Source: Pontixanthobacter gangjinensis (lineage in GTDB: Bacteria > Pseudomonadota > Alphaproteobacteria > Sphingomonadales > Sphingomonadaceae). From it: a stretch of 64,000 bases of DNA. The position numbers were made by a program, and so were the translations under genes. Where the stretch lies: the NCBI RefSeq assembly GCF_009827545.1, contig NZ_WTYS01000001.1:310001-374000 (forward strand), given 5' to 3'. The notes under the pieces are model-generated. The model made no database searches and was not told the origin of the DNA. It saw only the letters and a list, made by a program, of their open reading frames with translations. Positions 51,638 to 61,146 of this stretch are shown here, piece by piece; the stretch's first letter is position 1; each line of letters opens with the position of its first letter.

Positions 51638-51751
51638 CTCAGCTGGGTCGATTCAGCCGAACTCCAATCTGGCATTCCACCGTCCGCAATCGGGCCGTTT
51701 CAAGCTTTGTGCACCCCCACAAGGGAACCGTTTCACACTAAGCGGAAGTGA

Positions 51752-51826
51752 TGGTGCTGCTAGGGAGAATTGAACTCCCGGCCTCGTCATTACCAATGAC
51801 GCGCTCTACCACTGAGCTACAGCAGC
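51752..51826 (-). tRNA. tRNA-Thr(GGT)
   Basis: Reverse strand gives acceptor GCTGCTG / TAGCAGC, anticodon stem CGTCA/TGACG around TTGGTAA (anticodon GGT), T-arm CGGGAGTTCAATTCTCCC-like and an encoded CCA (51752-51754). 75 bases. Its 3' half is copied, in mutated form, at 47134-47178, about 4.6 kb to the left. Confidence 0.95.
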
Positions 51827-51942
51827 ACTCTAGAACAAGGCGCGCCCTATTGTCGGGACAGTGCCGAAAGTCAAGCCGGTATGCGCGTGAACTCCCTCAC
51901 TGGGCTTGAGCAAACAGGCGATAGGCTGCAATAGCTTTCGAA

Positions 51943-52113
51943 ATGAATGATAGAACCACAGACAATGACGAAAACTTGTCCCGTGAAGACCGTTTGGCGG
52001 CGAAGCTGCGGGAGAACCTGCGGCGGCGCAAGACACAGGCGCGTGAAATGACCGGAAGCCGCGACGAGGCATCTACCAAATCGGCCCTTCCCAAAACAGG
52101 CCGCGAAAGCTAG
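51943..52113 (+). CDS. Short basic protein of unknown function
   Basis: 56 residues: MNDRTTDNDENLSRE, then DRLAAKLRENLRRRKTQARE, then a polar tail ending KTGRES. The middle is a strongly basic amphipathic helix. Small proteins with a LAAKLRENLRRRK core occur widely in sphingomonads as I recall, often near gpmA or purE; no role is known. It starts about 116 bases after tRNA-Thr and ends 37 bases before gpmA on the same strand, so it may be the first gene of the gpmA operon. Confidence 0.65.
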   Translation: MNDRTTDNDENLSREDRLAAKLRENLRRRKTQAREMTGSRDEASTKSALPKTGRES

Positions 52114-52150
52114 TTGCAACTGCTTCTGAAAACCTAGAGGAGCACGCCTC

Positions 52151-52837
52151 TTGCCGACCCTAATTCTTGTCCGCCATGGCCAAAGCCAGTGGAACCTTGA
52201 AAACCGCTTCACCGGATGGTGGGATGTCGACCTAACCGAGAAGGGCATCGAGGAGGCAAAAGCCGCCGGGGTGTTGATGGCGGAGAAGGGTGTATTGCCC
52301 ACCACCGCGTTCACATCATTCCAGACCCGAGCGATCAAGACACTGAATTTGGCCTTGGGCGAATGCGACCGTTTGTGGATCCCAGTGATCAAGGATTGGC
52401 GGCTCAATGAACGCCACTATGGCGGACTGACCGGGCTTAACAAGCAAGAAACCCGTGACAAACACGGCGACGAACAAGTCCATATCTGGCGGCGCAGCTT
52501 CGATGTGCCGCCGCCGCCGATGGAAGCGGGCAGCAAATATGATCTGGCGGCCGATCCGCGTTATGCAGGAATTGATATTCCCAACACCGAGAGCTTGAAG
52601 CTAACCATTGAGCGTGTGCTGCCCTATTGGGAAAGCGACATTTTGCCGGTTCTGGCCAGCGGTGAGACCGTGATAATTTCCGCGCATGGCAACTCGCTTC
52701 GCGCACTGGTGAAGCATCTGTCGAACATCTCGGATGATGACATTACCGGGTTGGAAATCCCGACTGGCGAACCGATCATCTATGAATTTGATGATGATAT
52801 GCAGCCTGGCGAACGCTATTATTTGAAGGATAAATGA
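52151..52837 (+). CDS. gpmA: 2,3-bisphosphoglycerate-dependent phosphoglycerate mutase
   Basis: Glycolytic interconversion of 3- and 2-phosphoglycerate. 228 residues from TTG at 52151, with GAGGAG 8 bases upstream, and matching the family start [14 protein letters not shown]. The phosphohistidine is in LVRHGQS, the substrate loop in [13 protein letters not shown], and the second catalytic His in [15 protein letters not shown]. Normal length. The last four bases overlap purE (ATGA), and purK, folA and others follow, in a long coupled operon. Confidence 0.95.
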   Translation: MPTLILVRHGQSQWNLENRFTGWWDVDLTEKGIEEAKAAGVLMAEKGVLPTTAFTSFQTRAIKTLNLALGECDRLWIPVIKDWRLNERHYGGLTGLNKQETRDKHGDEQVHIWRRSFDVPPPPMEAGSKYDLAADPRYAGIDIPNTESLKLTIERVLPYWESDILPVLASGETVIISAHGNSLRALVKHLSNISDDDITGLEIPTGEPIIYEFDDDMQPGERYYLKDK

Positions 52838-53316
52838 TGGCTAAAGTTGCTATCGTGATGGGCAGTCAATCCGATTGGCCGACCATGCAATGCGCATCCG
52901 GCGTGCTTGAGGAATTGGGCGTTGAAACCGACGTTCGGATTGTTTCTGCGCACCGCACGCCTGACCGGATGGTGGAATTTGCGAAGAACGCGGCTGAAGA
53001 AGGCATTACAGTCATCATCGCCGGTGCAGGCGGTGCCGCGCATTTGCCCGGCATGATCGCCGCGATGACGCATCTTCCGGTATTAGGTGTCCCCGTCCAG
53101 TCGAAAGCGCTTTCGGGCTTGGACAGCTTACTGTCGATTGTGCAGATGCCAGCTGGTGTTCCCACTGGCACGCTGGCGATTGGTGAGGCTGGCGCAACCA
53201 ATGCTGGACTGCTCGCCGCTGCAATCCTCGCCACCAATGATGGTGCGTTGACCGATCGGCTAAAAGCTTGGCGCGCAGCGCGCAGCGATGCCGTAGCCGA
53301 GCGGCCGGCAGAATGA
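52834..53316 (+). CDS. purE: N5-carboxyaminoimidazole ribonucleotide mutase
   Basis: Moves the carboxylate within AIR carboxylation in purine synthesis. 160 residues with [18 protein letters not shown] and [11 protein letters not shown], the three active-site stretches of class I PurE. A second ATG at 52837 ([10 protein letters not shown]) is equally good as start. It overlaps gpmA by 4 bases and precedes purK by 13, so PurE and PurK are made together. Confidence 0.97.
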   Translation: MMAKVAIVMGSQSDWPTMQCASGVLEELGVETDVRIVSAHRTPDRMVEFAKNAAEEGITVIIAGAGGAAHLPGMIAAMTHLPVLGVPVQSKALSGLDSLLSIVQMPAGVPTGTLAIGEAGATNAGLLAAAILATNDGALTDRLKAWRAARSDAVAERPAE

Positions 53317-53329
53317 TGGCGGCAACGCG

Positions 53330-54385
53330 ATGCTGAAGGCCGGGGGAACAATCGGGATTTTGGGTGGCGGGCAGCTTGGCCGGATGATGGCGATGGCTGC
53401 CGCGCAATTGGGCTATCACTGCAAGATATTTGCGCCCGAACGCGAATCTGTCGCGGCGCAGGTCAGCGATGATTTCTTCTTTAACAAATGGGATGACACC
53501 GCCGCGCTAAATGCTTTTGCGCAGCAATGCGATGTGATAACTTGGGAATTCGAGAATGTCCCGGTTGACCCGCTGTCGGCCATTGAAGACCGGCTCCACC
53601 CTCACCCGCGAGCGCTGGAAACTGCGCAAGACCGGCTGAATGAGAAACGCTTTGTCGAAGGACTCGGCGGCAAGCCTGCCGCCTATGTCACGATCGATTC
53701 GCATAACGACCTGATCGCGGCGATTGACAGGATTGGCGCGCCCGGCATCCTCAAAACCCGCCGCGACGGCTATGACGGCAAGGGCCAGTGGCGAATTGAC
53801 TCCAGCCGCGATGCAGAAGGTCTGCGACTGCCTGACACCGCTACAATTTATGAAGGCTTCGTCGAATTCTTCGCCGAATTTTCAGTTATATTAGTTCGCG
53901 GTCATGATGGCGAAATACGCTTCTGGGACAGCGCCGAAAATGTCCACATAGACGGCATTTTGGCCAGCTCGACCTTGCCTGCCAGCGACAGAGTTTGCGC
54001 GCAAGTCGAGGAGGCGCGCAAATTAGCCGCCTCGATTGCGCAGGCACTGGATTATGTCGGTGTGCTGACCTGCGAATTCTTTGCGACGCATGAGGGGCCG
54101 ATCTTCAATGAAATGGCTCCGCGAGTGCACAATTCGGGACACTGGACCATCGAAGGCGCGGTCACCAGCCAGTTCGAGAACCATATCAGAGCGATATGCG
54201 GATTGCCGCTGGGTGATACGGCGACCACTGCGCCGCGAATCCAGATGCAGAATCTGGTCGGCAAGCAAGCAAAGACTGCGCTTGATCTGTTGTCAGAACC
54301 GGACACGCATCTGCACCTCTATGGTAAAAAACAGGCGCGTGACGGCCGTAAGATGGGTCACATAACGCGGATCGGACGCGATTGA
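53330..54385 (+). CDS. purK: 5-(carboxyamino)imidazole ribonucleotide synthase
   Basis: ATP-grasp enzyme giving N5-CAIR for PurE. 351 residues, with the N-terminal GILGGGQLGRMMAMAA, the ATP-grasp loop LKTRRDGYDGKGQW and catalytic FNEMAPRVHNSGHWT. The ATG follows purE by 13 bases. Its stop overlaps the folA start (TGATG). Confidence 0.97.
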   Translation: MLKAGGTIGILGGGQLGRMMAMAAAQLGYHCKIFAPERESVAAQVSDDFFFNKWDDTAALNAFAQQCDVITWEFENVPVDPLSAIEDRLHPHPRALETAQDRLNEKRFVEGLGGKPAAYVTIDSHNDLIAAIDRIGAPGILKTRRDGYDGKGQWRIDSSRDAEGLRLPDTATIYEGFVEFFAEFSVILVRGHDGEIRFWDSAENVHIDGILASSTLPASDRVCAQVEEARKLAASIAQALDYVGVLTCEFFATHEGPIFNEMAPRVHNSGHWTIEGAVTSQFENHIRAICGLPLGDTATTAPRIQMQNLVGKQAKTALDLLSEPDTHLHLYGKKQARDGRKMGHITRIGRD

Positions 54386-54897
54386 TGAGTGAAGCGCAAT
54401 CCCAAACCATTGTCCTGATTTACGCCCGCGCTGAAAATGGCGTGATCGGCAAGGATGGCACTTTGCCTTGGCACCTCCCGGCTGATTTGAAACACTTCAA
54501 AGCCCTTACCATGGGACCAGATGGTATGGGCCGCCCCATGATCATGGGGCGCAAGACATTTGAAAGCTTGCCCGGCATCCTTCCTGGTCGCCGCCACATT
54601 GTGCTGACTCGCAGGGAGCGGTGGGACAGCGCAGGCGCGGAGGTCGCACATTCAGCCAAACAGGCGCTGAGCCTGGCAGGCCCCGGAGAAGTCGCGATCA
54701 TAGGTGGGGCGGCGATTTATGATGTCTTTCACCCGCTAGCCAACCGGATCGAGCTAACCCAAATTCATGCCGAATATGACGGCGATACTTTTATGAAGCC
54801 GCTTGGGCCAGAATGGACAATCGTTCGAAGCGAAGATCATCCTGCAACCAGTGATCGCCCCGCCTATTCCTTCTGTACATTGGAACGCAGCGAATGA
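54385..54897 (+). CDS. folA: Dihydrofolate reductase
   Basis: Reduces dihydrofolate to tetrahydrofolate with NADPH. 170 residues from ATG at 54385 (TTG 54382 also opens the frame). IYARAENGVIGKDGTLPWHLPADLKHFKALT holds the substrate-site GxLPWH, followed by MIMGRKTFESL and an IIGGAAIYDVF cofactor strand. The catalytic acid near W-H-L-P-A-D is an aspartate, as in other bacteria. It is translationally coupled to purK (1-base overlap) and the dipeptidase (4-base overlap). Confidence 0.95.
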   Translation: MSEAQSQTIVLIYARAENGVIGKDGTLPWHLPADLKHFKALTMGPDGMGRPMIMGRKTFESLPGILPGRRHIVLTRRERWDSAGAEVAHSAKQALSLAGPGEVAIIGGAAIYDVFHPLANRIELTQIHAEYDGDTFMKPLGPEWTIVRSEDHPATSDRPAYSFCTLERSE

Positions 54898-56114
54898 TCC
54901 GCAAAATCCTCCTGTCGTTGATCGGCCTGCTGGTCATTGGCACCATCGCGTTCTTCATACTTGCTCCGGGAATGATCGAACGCGACATGAACCGGATCGA
55001 TGGCAAGCCGCTGCCCGAAATTTCGGCCGAAGCGCAGGCGCTGCATGACACATTGACTATCGTCGATTTGCATTCGGATACGCTACTGTGGAAGCGTAAT
55101 CTGCTCGATCGGGCCGAGCGAGGCCAGATGGATTTGCCGCGTCTGCAGGATGGCAACGTCGCGCTGCAAATTTTCTCCAGCGTGACCAAAACGCCGAAGG
55201 ACCAAAATTACGATTCCAACAGCGCCGAAAGCGATAATATCACCGGACTGGTGATCGGCCAGTTGCAGCCGACACATACATGGGATTCGCTACTGCAGCG
55301 GTCGTTATGGCATGGCCAAAAACTGGACAAAGCCGCAGAGGGGTCGGACCGCGCGCTGCTTAAAATTTCAAACGCCGAAACGCTGGCAGAATTATTCGAA
55401 GCGCGCGATGCGGCCACTGATACCAAGCCTGTCGGGGCGATGCTCAGCATAGAGGGTCTGCACAATCTCGAGGGCAATGCGGAAAATCTCGGCCTGCTGT
55501 TCGAGGCAGGGTTTCGCATGGCCAGCCTGACCCATTTCTTCGACAATGAACTGGCCGGATCAATGCATGGCCTCAAAAAAGGCGGTCTTACGCCGATGGG
55601 CCGCGAAGTGATGGCACGGATGGAACAGATCGGCATGATCGTCGACATCGCACATTTGAGCAAGGCAGGCGTCGCCGAAGTGTTGGCAAGCGCGACCCGT
55701 CCGGTTGTCTCAAGCCATGGCGGTGTGCAGGCCACCTGCAAGGTCAATCGAAATTTGAACGATAACGAGATCCGCGGCCTTGCGGAAACCGGAGGCATTA
55801 TCGGCATCGGATATTGGGAAGGCGCGGTATGCGACACCTCACCCGCAGCAATCGCCAAGGCTATGAAGCATGTCCGCGATCTGGTCGGGATCAAGCATGT
55901 TGCATTGGGCAGCGATTATGACGGCGCAGTAACCGTGCGGTTCGACACGTCGGGACTGGTCCAGGTCACACAAGCCTTGATGGAAGCAGGTTTCAGTGAA
56001 GATGAAATCCGCGATGTCATGGGCCGCAATGCAATTCGCGTATTGACCGCCGGGATTATGCCTGCGCCAGCCGCCGCACTGAACACCCCAGAGGCGGTGG
56101 ATCCCGCCGAATGA
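54894..56114 (+). CDS. Membrane dipeptidase (M19 renal dipeptidase family)
   Basis: Zinc dipeptidase. 406 residues. An N-terminal helix (about 5-24, ILLSLIGLLVIGTIAFFILAP) anchors it, so the catalytic part should be periplasmic. Zinc ligands appear in VDLHSDTL (His59 and Asp61), SIEGLHN (Glu), MIVDIAHLSKAG and SSHGGVQATCKVNRNLNDNEI, followed by HVALGSDYDG, the standard M19 set. The tail is alanine-rich. It overlaps folA and ribF by 4 bases each. The dipeptides may come from cell-wall turnover (inference). Confidence 0.92.
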   Translation: MIRKILLSLIGLLVIGTIAFFILAPGMIERDMNRIDGKPLPEISAEAQALHDTLTIVDLHSDTLLWKRNLLDRAERGQMDLPRLQDGNVALQIFSSVTKTPKDQNYDSNSAESDNITGLVIGQLQPTHTWDSLLQRSLWHGQKLDKAAEGSDRALLKISNAETLAELFEARDAATDTKPVGAMLSIEGLHNLEGNAENLGLLFEAGFRMASLTHFFDNELAGSMHGLKKGGLTPMGREVMARMEQIGMIVDIAHLSKAGVAEVLASATRPVVSSHGGVQATCKVNRNLNDNEIRGLAETGGIIGIGYWEGAVCDTSPAAIAKAMKHVRDLVGIKHVALGSDYDGAVTVRFDTSGLVQVTQALMEAGFSEDEIRDVMGRNAIRVLTAGIMPAPAAALNTPEAVDPAE

Positions 56115-57037
56115 GATGGCTCGACCACCGCGAAGCGCCGCCTGAAAGTCTGCGCGGCGCAATTCTGGCGCTCGGCAATTTTGATGGGTTTCACAAGGGC
56201 CATCAAGCAGTTGCTGGCGAGGCAATCCGCTGGGCGCGTGAAGAAGGCCGACCGGCAATCGTCGCGACATTCGATCCGCATCCGGTCAGCTTTTTCAAGC
56301 CCGATATCGAACCCTTCCGTCTGACCACGCTTGAACAGCGACAGGAACTATACGTCGAAGCTGGCGCGACCGCGATGCTCGTTTTCCATTTTGACCACGC
56401 GCTTGCCTCCACAACAGCGGGCGAGTTCATTGGCGATCTGCTGGCCGAACGATTGGCTATAGCTGGAGTGGTGACGGGGGAAGACTTCACCTTTGGCAAA
56501 GCCCGCGGCGGCAATGCTGATATACTGCGCGAAGTGGGCGCGAAACACGGCATCAAAGCGCGCACAATCAGCCCTGTTGGTGACAGCGATGAGGTCATCT
56601 CCTCCAGCCGCATCCGCGAGGCGTTACGCGCAGGGAACCCGCAAGAGGCAGCGCGGCTGTTGACGCGGCCATTCGCGATCAGGGGTATTGTCCAGCATGG
56701 AGACAAGAGGGGGCGCGAAATCGGCTATCCCACTGCCAACCTTTCAGTGGAGAATTATCTCAGGCCCAAATTCGGCATTTATGCCGTGACCGGGCGGATT
56801 CTTACCACCGGCGAAGAATTGAAGGGTGCAGCTAATATCGGTATCCGGCCCCAGTTCGAGCCGCCCAAAGAATTGCTCGAACCCTATTTCTTTGATTTCG
56901 CCGGTGACCTTTACGGGCAGGAGATAGAAGTGGCGTTTCACCATTTCCTGCGTGGTGAGGCCAAGTTCGATTCGCTCGAGGAACTGATGGAGCAGATGGA
57001 GCGCGATTGCACCCGCGCTGCAGAATTGCTGGGATAG
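56111..57037 (+). CDS. ribF: Bifunctional riboflavin kinase / FAD synthetase
   Basis: Makes FMN and FAD. 308 residues: the N-terminal nucleotidyltransferase with LALGNFDGFHKGHQAV (the HxGH box as HKGH), ATFDPHPVSFF, ISSSRIREAL; and a C-terminal flavokinase from about 175, RGIVQHGDKRGREIGYPTANL. Full length. ribF, ileS and lspA in this order are conserved in many bacteria. Overlaps the dipeptidase by 4 bases. Confidence 0.96.
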   Translation: MRWLDHREAPPESLRGAILALGNFDGFHKGHQAVAGEAIRWAREEGRPAIVATFDPHPVSFFKPDIEPFRLTTLEQRQELYVEAGATAMLVFHFDHALASTTAGEFIGDLLAERLAIAGVVTGEDFTFGKARGGNADILREVGAKHGIKARTISPVGDSDEVISSSRIREALRAGNPQEAARLLTRPFAIRGIVQHGDKRGREIGYPTANLSVENYLRPKFGIYAVTGRILTTGEELKGAANIGIRPQFEPPKELLEPYFFDFAGDLYGQEIEVAFHHFLRGEAKFDSLEELMEQMERDCTRAAELLG

Positions 57038-57058
57038 ATTTGGGGTAGGGTTTCTAGA

Positions 57059-58111
57059 ATGAAAATATGGCTCACACGGCTGGGGTTTCTGGCCGCGCTC
57101 GGATTTGTCGCGCTGACTGTCGTCAATGCCAGCTGGCTGGCCAAAGCGCCGGGGGGCTCGGTTAAGCTGGTGGCCCAGCGCGGCGTTGCGCAAGTGGCAC
57201 ACGATACCAGGCTGGGGCCTGATAATTGCACTGCGGCCGCAATCGAACCGCCGCTGCACGATTTCATCGACAACACTGGCCCATCGGCGAAACACGCGGG
57301 AATTCTTGGTATGCGGCTGATCGAAATCGATCTCGCCATGACCAAAGATGGCGATTTGGCTGTATTTGGTGACACAAGCCTCGATTGCCGGACAGATGGC
57401 TCAGGGCCGGTTGGCAGCAAGACGATGGAGGAGCTTGGCGCGCTCGACGCAGGATATGGCTACACTGCAGATAGCGGCAAGACTTTCCCATTGCGCGGCA
57501 AGGGGGTGGGCGCGATCCGTCCGCTGGAACGATTCCTGCAATCGGTTTCTTCGACCAATCGCTTAGTGTTCAATTTCGGCTCTGATGATCATACAGAAGC
57601 TGACCTGCTCGCAACCAAGCTGAAGCTGGTAGGGCGCGATCCTGAAAAACGCACCGATGTGTTTTTTGGCGATGCCGCTCCGGTTGCGCGGATCAAGGAA
57701 ATTTACCCCGAGGCATGGGCGTTCAGCCCCGAAGCGGCAAAGCAATGCGCCAGCGATTATGTGCTGACCGGCTGGACCAGCTTTCTGCCCGAAAGCTGCA
57801 AAGGCGGCACCATGATCATTCCGGTGGATGAGCAATGGAAATTCTGGGGCTGGCCCAACAAGCTGATTGCGCGGATGGCAGAATTTGGCGGCACCATCAT
57901 CGTCAGTGGGCCGGAAAGCGCGGGCGAGCCGATTGCCGGCCTGACCTTGCCCGAACAATTGGGCGACATCCCGCGTGATTTTAACGGCTATATCTGGGTC
58001 GATGACACCTGGGCGATTGCTCCTGCCCTCTATCCGAGCTCCGACCGGCGCAGCAAAGACGAGATCGCCGCGACCAATGCCGCGCTGGAGAAACGCCGCG
58101 AGCGACAATAG
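57059..58111 (+). CDS. Glycerophosphodiester phosphodiesterase-like protein without catalytic histidines
   Basis: 350 residues with an N-terminal signal/anchor helix (about 5-23). The GDPD fold is seen in LVAQRGVAQ (about 38-46), EIDLAMTKDGDLAVFGD (89-105), LDCRTDGSG and GYGYTADSGKTFPLRGKGVG. In active members the first stretch is HRG and the second ends with HD. Here the two histidines are Gln40 and Gly104, while the metal carboxylates E89 and D91 remain. It is thus likely a pseudo-enzyme or a changed activity. It lies 21 bases after ribF and 62 before ileS. Confidence 0.82.
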   Translation: MKIWLTRLGFLAALGFVALTVVNASWLAKAPGGSVKLVAQRGVAQVAHDTRLGPDNCTAAAIEPPLHDFIDNTGPSAKHAGILGMRLIEIDLAMTKDGDLAVFGDTSLDCRTDGSGPVGSKTMEELGALDAGYGYTADSGKTFPLRGKGVGAIRPLERFLQSVSSTNRLVFNFGSDDHTEADLLATKLKLVGRDPEKRTDVFFGDAAPVARIKEIYPEAWAFSPEAAKQCASDYVLTGWTSFLPESCKGGTMIIPVDEQWKFWGWPNKLIARMAEFGGTIIVSGPESAGEPIAGLTLPEQLGDIPRDFNGYIWVDDTWAIAPALYPSSDRRSKDEIAATNAALEKRRERQ

Positions 58112-58173
58112 CGCCAGAAAGACGCAAGCAAACACTTTATCCGCTCACGCAATTGCCCTAACGGCTTTGCCCT

Positions 58174-61146
58174 ATGCCCCAAGACACGTCCAAAGATACG
58201 CCAGCAGACGATCAAGCGCGCGATTACCGCCCGACCGTTTTCCTGCCGAAGACCGATTTCCCGATGAAAGCCGGCCTTCCGCAGAAGGAACCGGGCATTC
58301 AGGCGCGCTGGGAAGAAACTGGCCTGTATGAAAAACTGCGCGCGGCGCGTGCAGGGCGCGAGAAATTCATCCTGCATGACGGCCCCCCTTACGCCAATGG
58401 CGATATGCATATCGGCCATGCGCTGAACCATGTGCTGAAAGACACGGTCGTGCGCACGCAGAGCTTGCTCGGCAAAGATGCGCCATACGTGCCCGGCTGG
58501 GATTGCCACGGCCTGCCAATCGAATGGAAGGTGGAGGAGCTCTACCGCAAGAAGAAGCTCAACAAGAACGACGTTCCGCCGAAGGAATTCCGCGCTGAAT
58601 GCCGCGCCTATGCCCAGAAATGGGTCGATGTTCAGCGCGAGCAGCTTAAGCGGCTCGGCATCAATGGCCGGTGGGACAAGCCCTATCTGACCATGCGCCC
58701 GCAGGCGGAAGGCGCGATTGTCGCCGAACTGCACAAATTCGCCGAGACCGGCCAGCTCTATCGCGGCGCGAAGCCGGTGATGTGGTCGCCGGTCGAGGAA
58801 ACCGCGCTGGCCGATGCCGAGGTCGAATATGCTGACCTGACTGACAGCCCGCAGATCGATGTGGCGTTCGAGATTGTTGAAGGGCCGCTATCCAACATGG
58901 TCGGCTCTCACGCGGTAATCTGGACCACGACGCCGTGGACCATCCCGGTGAACCAAGCGCTCGCCTATGGCCCCGACGTTGATTATGCGTTTCTGCACAT
59001 TCACACGCAGCCTGATGGGGAAGTTGCGAAATCGGCTCGCGTCTCTGATGTGCTGATTGCCGAAGCGCTTGTCGATCAGTTCGCGACGCGGATCGGCATT
59101 ACTTCAGACCATTATGAGATTGGTTGGCGCGGCAAAGGCTCCGACCTCGCCGGAACCATCGTCCGCCACCCCATGCACCATCTCGGCGGGTTCTACGCCA
59201 AGCCGCGCCCCATGCTCGCGGGCGATTTCGTCACCACCGACAGCGGCACCGGTATCGTGCACATGGCGCCTGATCACGGCGAGGACGATTTCGACCTGTG
59301 CAAGGCAAACGGCATCGATCCGGTCTTCGCCGTCATGGGCGACGGGCGTTATCGCGACGACTGGCTGTGGCTCGGCGCAGGTGATGTCGATGCAGACGGC
59401 AAGGAACGCCGCCGCAGCGTCATCAACAAGCCGTTCAACGCGCCAGACGGGCCGATCTGCTCCGATCTACGCGCGGCGGGTGCGCTGCTGTCCGCCAGCG
59501 CCGATTATCACCACAGCTATCCGCATTCGTGGCGTTCCAAAGCCAAGGTCGTCTATCGCTGCACCCCGCAATGGTTCATCGCGATTGACGAGGCGTTGGA
59601 GCACATCTCGCCCAAGACGCCGCAAGAAAAGGGCTGGGAAGGCGAAGGCGGCGCAATCCAGCCTTCCGACGAAACGCTCTGCGCTGCACCGACATTGCGC
59701 GAGCGGGCGCTGTCCGAAATCGAAGCCACGCGCTTCGTGCCCGAGAAAGGCCGCAACCGCTTGCGCTCTATGGTCGAGGGCCGCCCCGACTGGCTGATCA
59801 GCCGCCAGCGCGCATGGGGCGTGCCGATTGCTCTGTTCGTGCACCGTGAAAGCGGCGAATTGCTGGTCGATCCAGCCGTCAATCACCGAATCCAGACGGC
59901 CATCGCAAATGACACCGTCGACGCATGGGAAGAAAGCCGCGCCGCTGAATTCCTCGGCCCTGATCGCAACCCCGATGATTACGAGATGGTCAAAGACATT
60001 CTCGACGTGTGGTTCGACAGCGGCTCGACCCATGCCTTCGTGCTCGAATCGGATGAATGGCCCGAATTGCAGTCCCCCGCCGATCTGTATCTGGAAGGCA
60101 GCGACCAGCATCGCGGCTGGTTCCAGTCCTCGCTGCTCGAAAGCTGCGGCACCAGAGGCCGTGCGCCTTACAAGGCAGTGCTGACCCACGGTTTCACTAT
60201 GGACCCCAAGGGCATGAAAATGTCCAAGAGCCTTGGCAATACGGTCGATCCGCTGAAGGTAATGGAGCAATATGGCGCGGATATTATCCGGCTGTGGGCG
60301 CTGAGCGTTGATTACACCGAAGACCACCGGATCGGTGATGAAATCCTCAAAGGCGTGGGCGATACCTACCGCAAACTTCGCAACACTTTCCGCTATCTGC
60401 TCGGCGCGCTCGACGGGTTTGATTACGATAAAGAAGGCGTGGAAACTGCCAATATGCCCGAGCTGGAGCGTTATATGCTCCACCGGCTGGCGCAACTCGA
60501 TGCCACGCTACGCACTGCAATCGATGATTTCGATTTCAATGAATATGTCCGCGCGCTGTCCGAATTCACCAATGAGGATTTGTCGGCCTTCTTCTTCGAT
60601 ATCCGCAAGGACCGGCTCTATTGCGATGCGGCGGGCGGGCTGGAACGGCGCGCCTATCGCACAATGCTCGACATTTTGTTCCAGGCGCTGATCCGCTATT
60701 CTGCGCCAGTGCTGGTCTACACAGCAGAGGAGGTGTGGAGCACCCGCTTCCCCGAACGCGGCAGCATCCATCTGGAAGAATTGCGCGCATTGCCGTCCGA
60801 CTGGGCCGACGAAACGTTGGCTGCACGGTTCGATGCAATGCGCGATCTTCGCGAAACAGTGATGGAGGCAATCGAGCCTCTCCGGCGCGAGAAAACAATC
60901 CGCTCTGGGCTGGAAGCAGATGTAATTGTTCCCACGAATCTGGTGCCAGAGGGTTTCAGCGATGCCGATTTGGCAGACCTGTTCATCGCCGCGTCAGTCA
61001 CTCGCGGCCAAAGGGATGGCGTGCAAGTCACCCGAACATCCGACCACAAATGCGGCCGCTGCTGGCGCTTACTGCCCGAGGTTACCGAGGACGGTGCGTT
61101 GTGTGGCCGGTGTGACAGCGTTGTTGCAGAACTGGACGCAGCATGA
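58174..61146 (+). CDS. ileS: Isoleucyl-tRNA synthetase
   Basis: 990 residues, a type 1 class I synthetase. ATP site PPYANGDMHIGHALNH (HIGH box), KMSKSLGNTVDP (KMSKS), an editing domain (CP1) between them, a C-terminal zinc finger CGRCWRLLP...LCGRCDSV. ATG follows a short ACGCAATTGCCCTAAC spacer with no leader or T-box seen. It overlaps lspA by 4 bases, as in the common ileS-lspA arrangement. Confidence 0.98.
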   Translation: MPQDTSKDTPADDQARDYRPTVFLPKTDFPMKAGLPQKEPGIQARWEETGLYEKLRAARAGREKFILHDGPPYANGDMHIGHALNHVLKDTVVRTQSLLGKDAPYVPGWDCHGLPIEWKVEELYRKKKLNKNDVPPKEFRAECRAYAQKWVDVQREQLKRLGINGRWDKPYLTMRPQAEGAIVAELHKFAETGQLYRGAKPVMWSPVEETALADAEVEYADLTDSPQIDVAFEIVEGPLSNMVGSHAVIWTTTPWTIPVNQALAYGPDVDYAFLHIHTQPDGEVAKSARVSDVLIAEALVDQFATRIGITSDHYEIGWRGKGSDLAGTIVRHPMHHLGGFYAKPRPMLAGDFVTTDSGTGIVHMAPDHGEDDFDLCKANGIDPVFAVMGDGRYRDDWLWLGAGDVDADGKERRRSVINKPFNAPDGPICSDLRAAGALLSASADYHHSYPHSWRSKAKVVYRCTPQWFIAIDEALEHISPKTPQEKGWEGEGGAIQPSDETLCAAPTLRERALSEIEATRFVPEKGRNRLRSMVEGRPDWLISRQRAWGVPIALFVHRESGELLVDPAVNHRIQTAIANDTVDAWEESRAAEFLGPDRNPDDYEMVKDILDVWFDSGSTHAFVLESDEWPELQSPADLYLEGSDQHRGWFQSSLLESCGTRGRAPYKAVLTHGFTMDPKGMKMSKSLGNTVDPLKVMEQYGADIIRLWALSVDYTEDHRIGDEILKGVGDTYRKLRNTFRYLLGALDGFDYDKEGVETANMPELERYMLHRLAQLDATLRTAIDDFDFNEYVRALSEFTNEDLSAFFFDIRKDRLYCDAAGGLERRAYRTMLDILFQALIRYSAPVLVYTAEEVWSTRFPERGSIHLEELRALPSDWADETLAARFDAMRDLRETVMEAIEPLRREKTIRSGLEADVIVPTNLVPEGFSDADLADLFIAASVTRGQRDGVQVTRTSDHKCGRCWRLLPEVTEDGALCGRCDSVVAELDAA

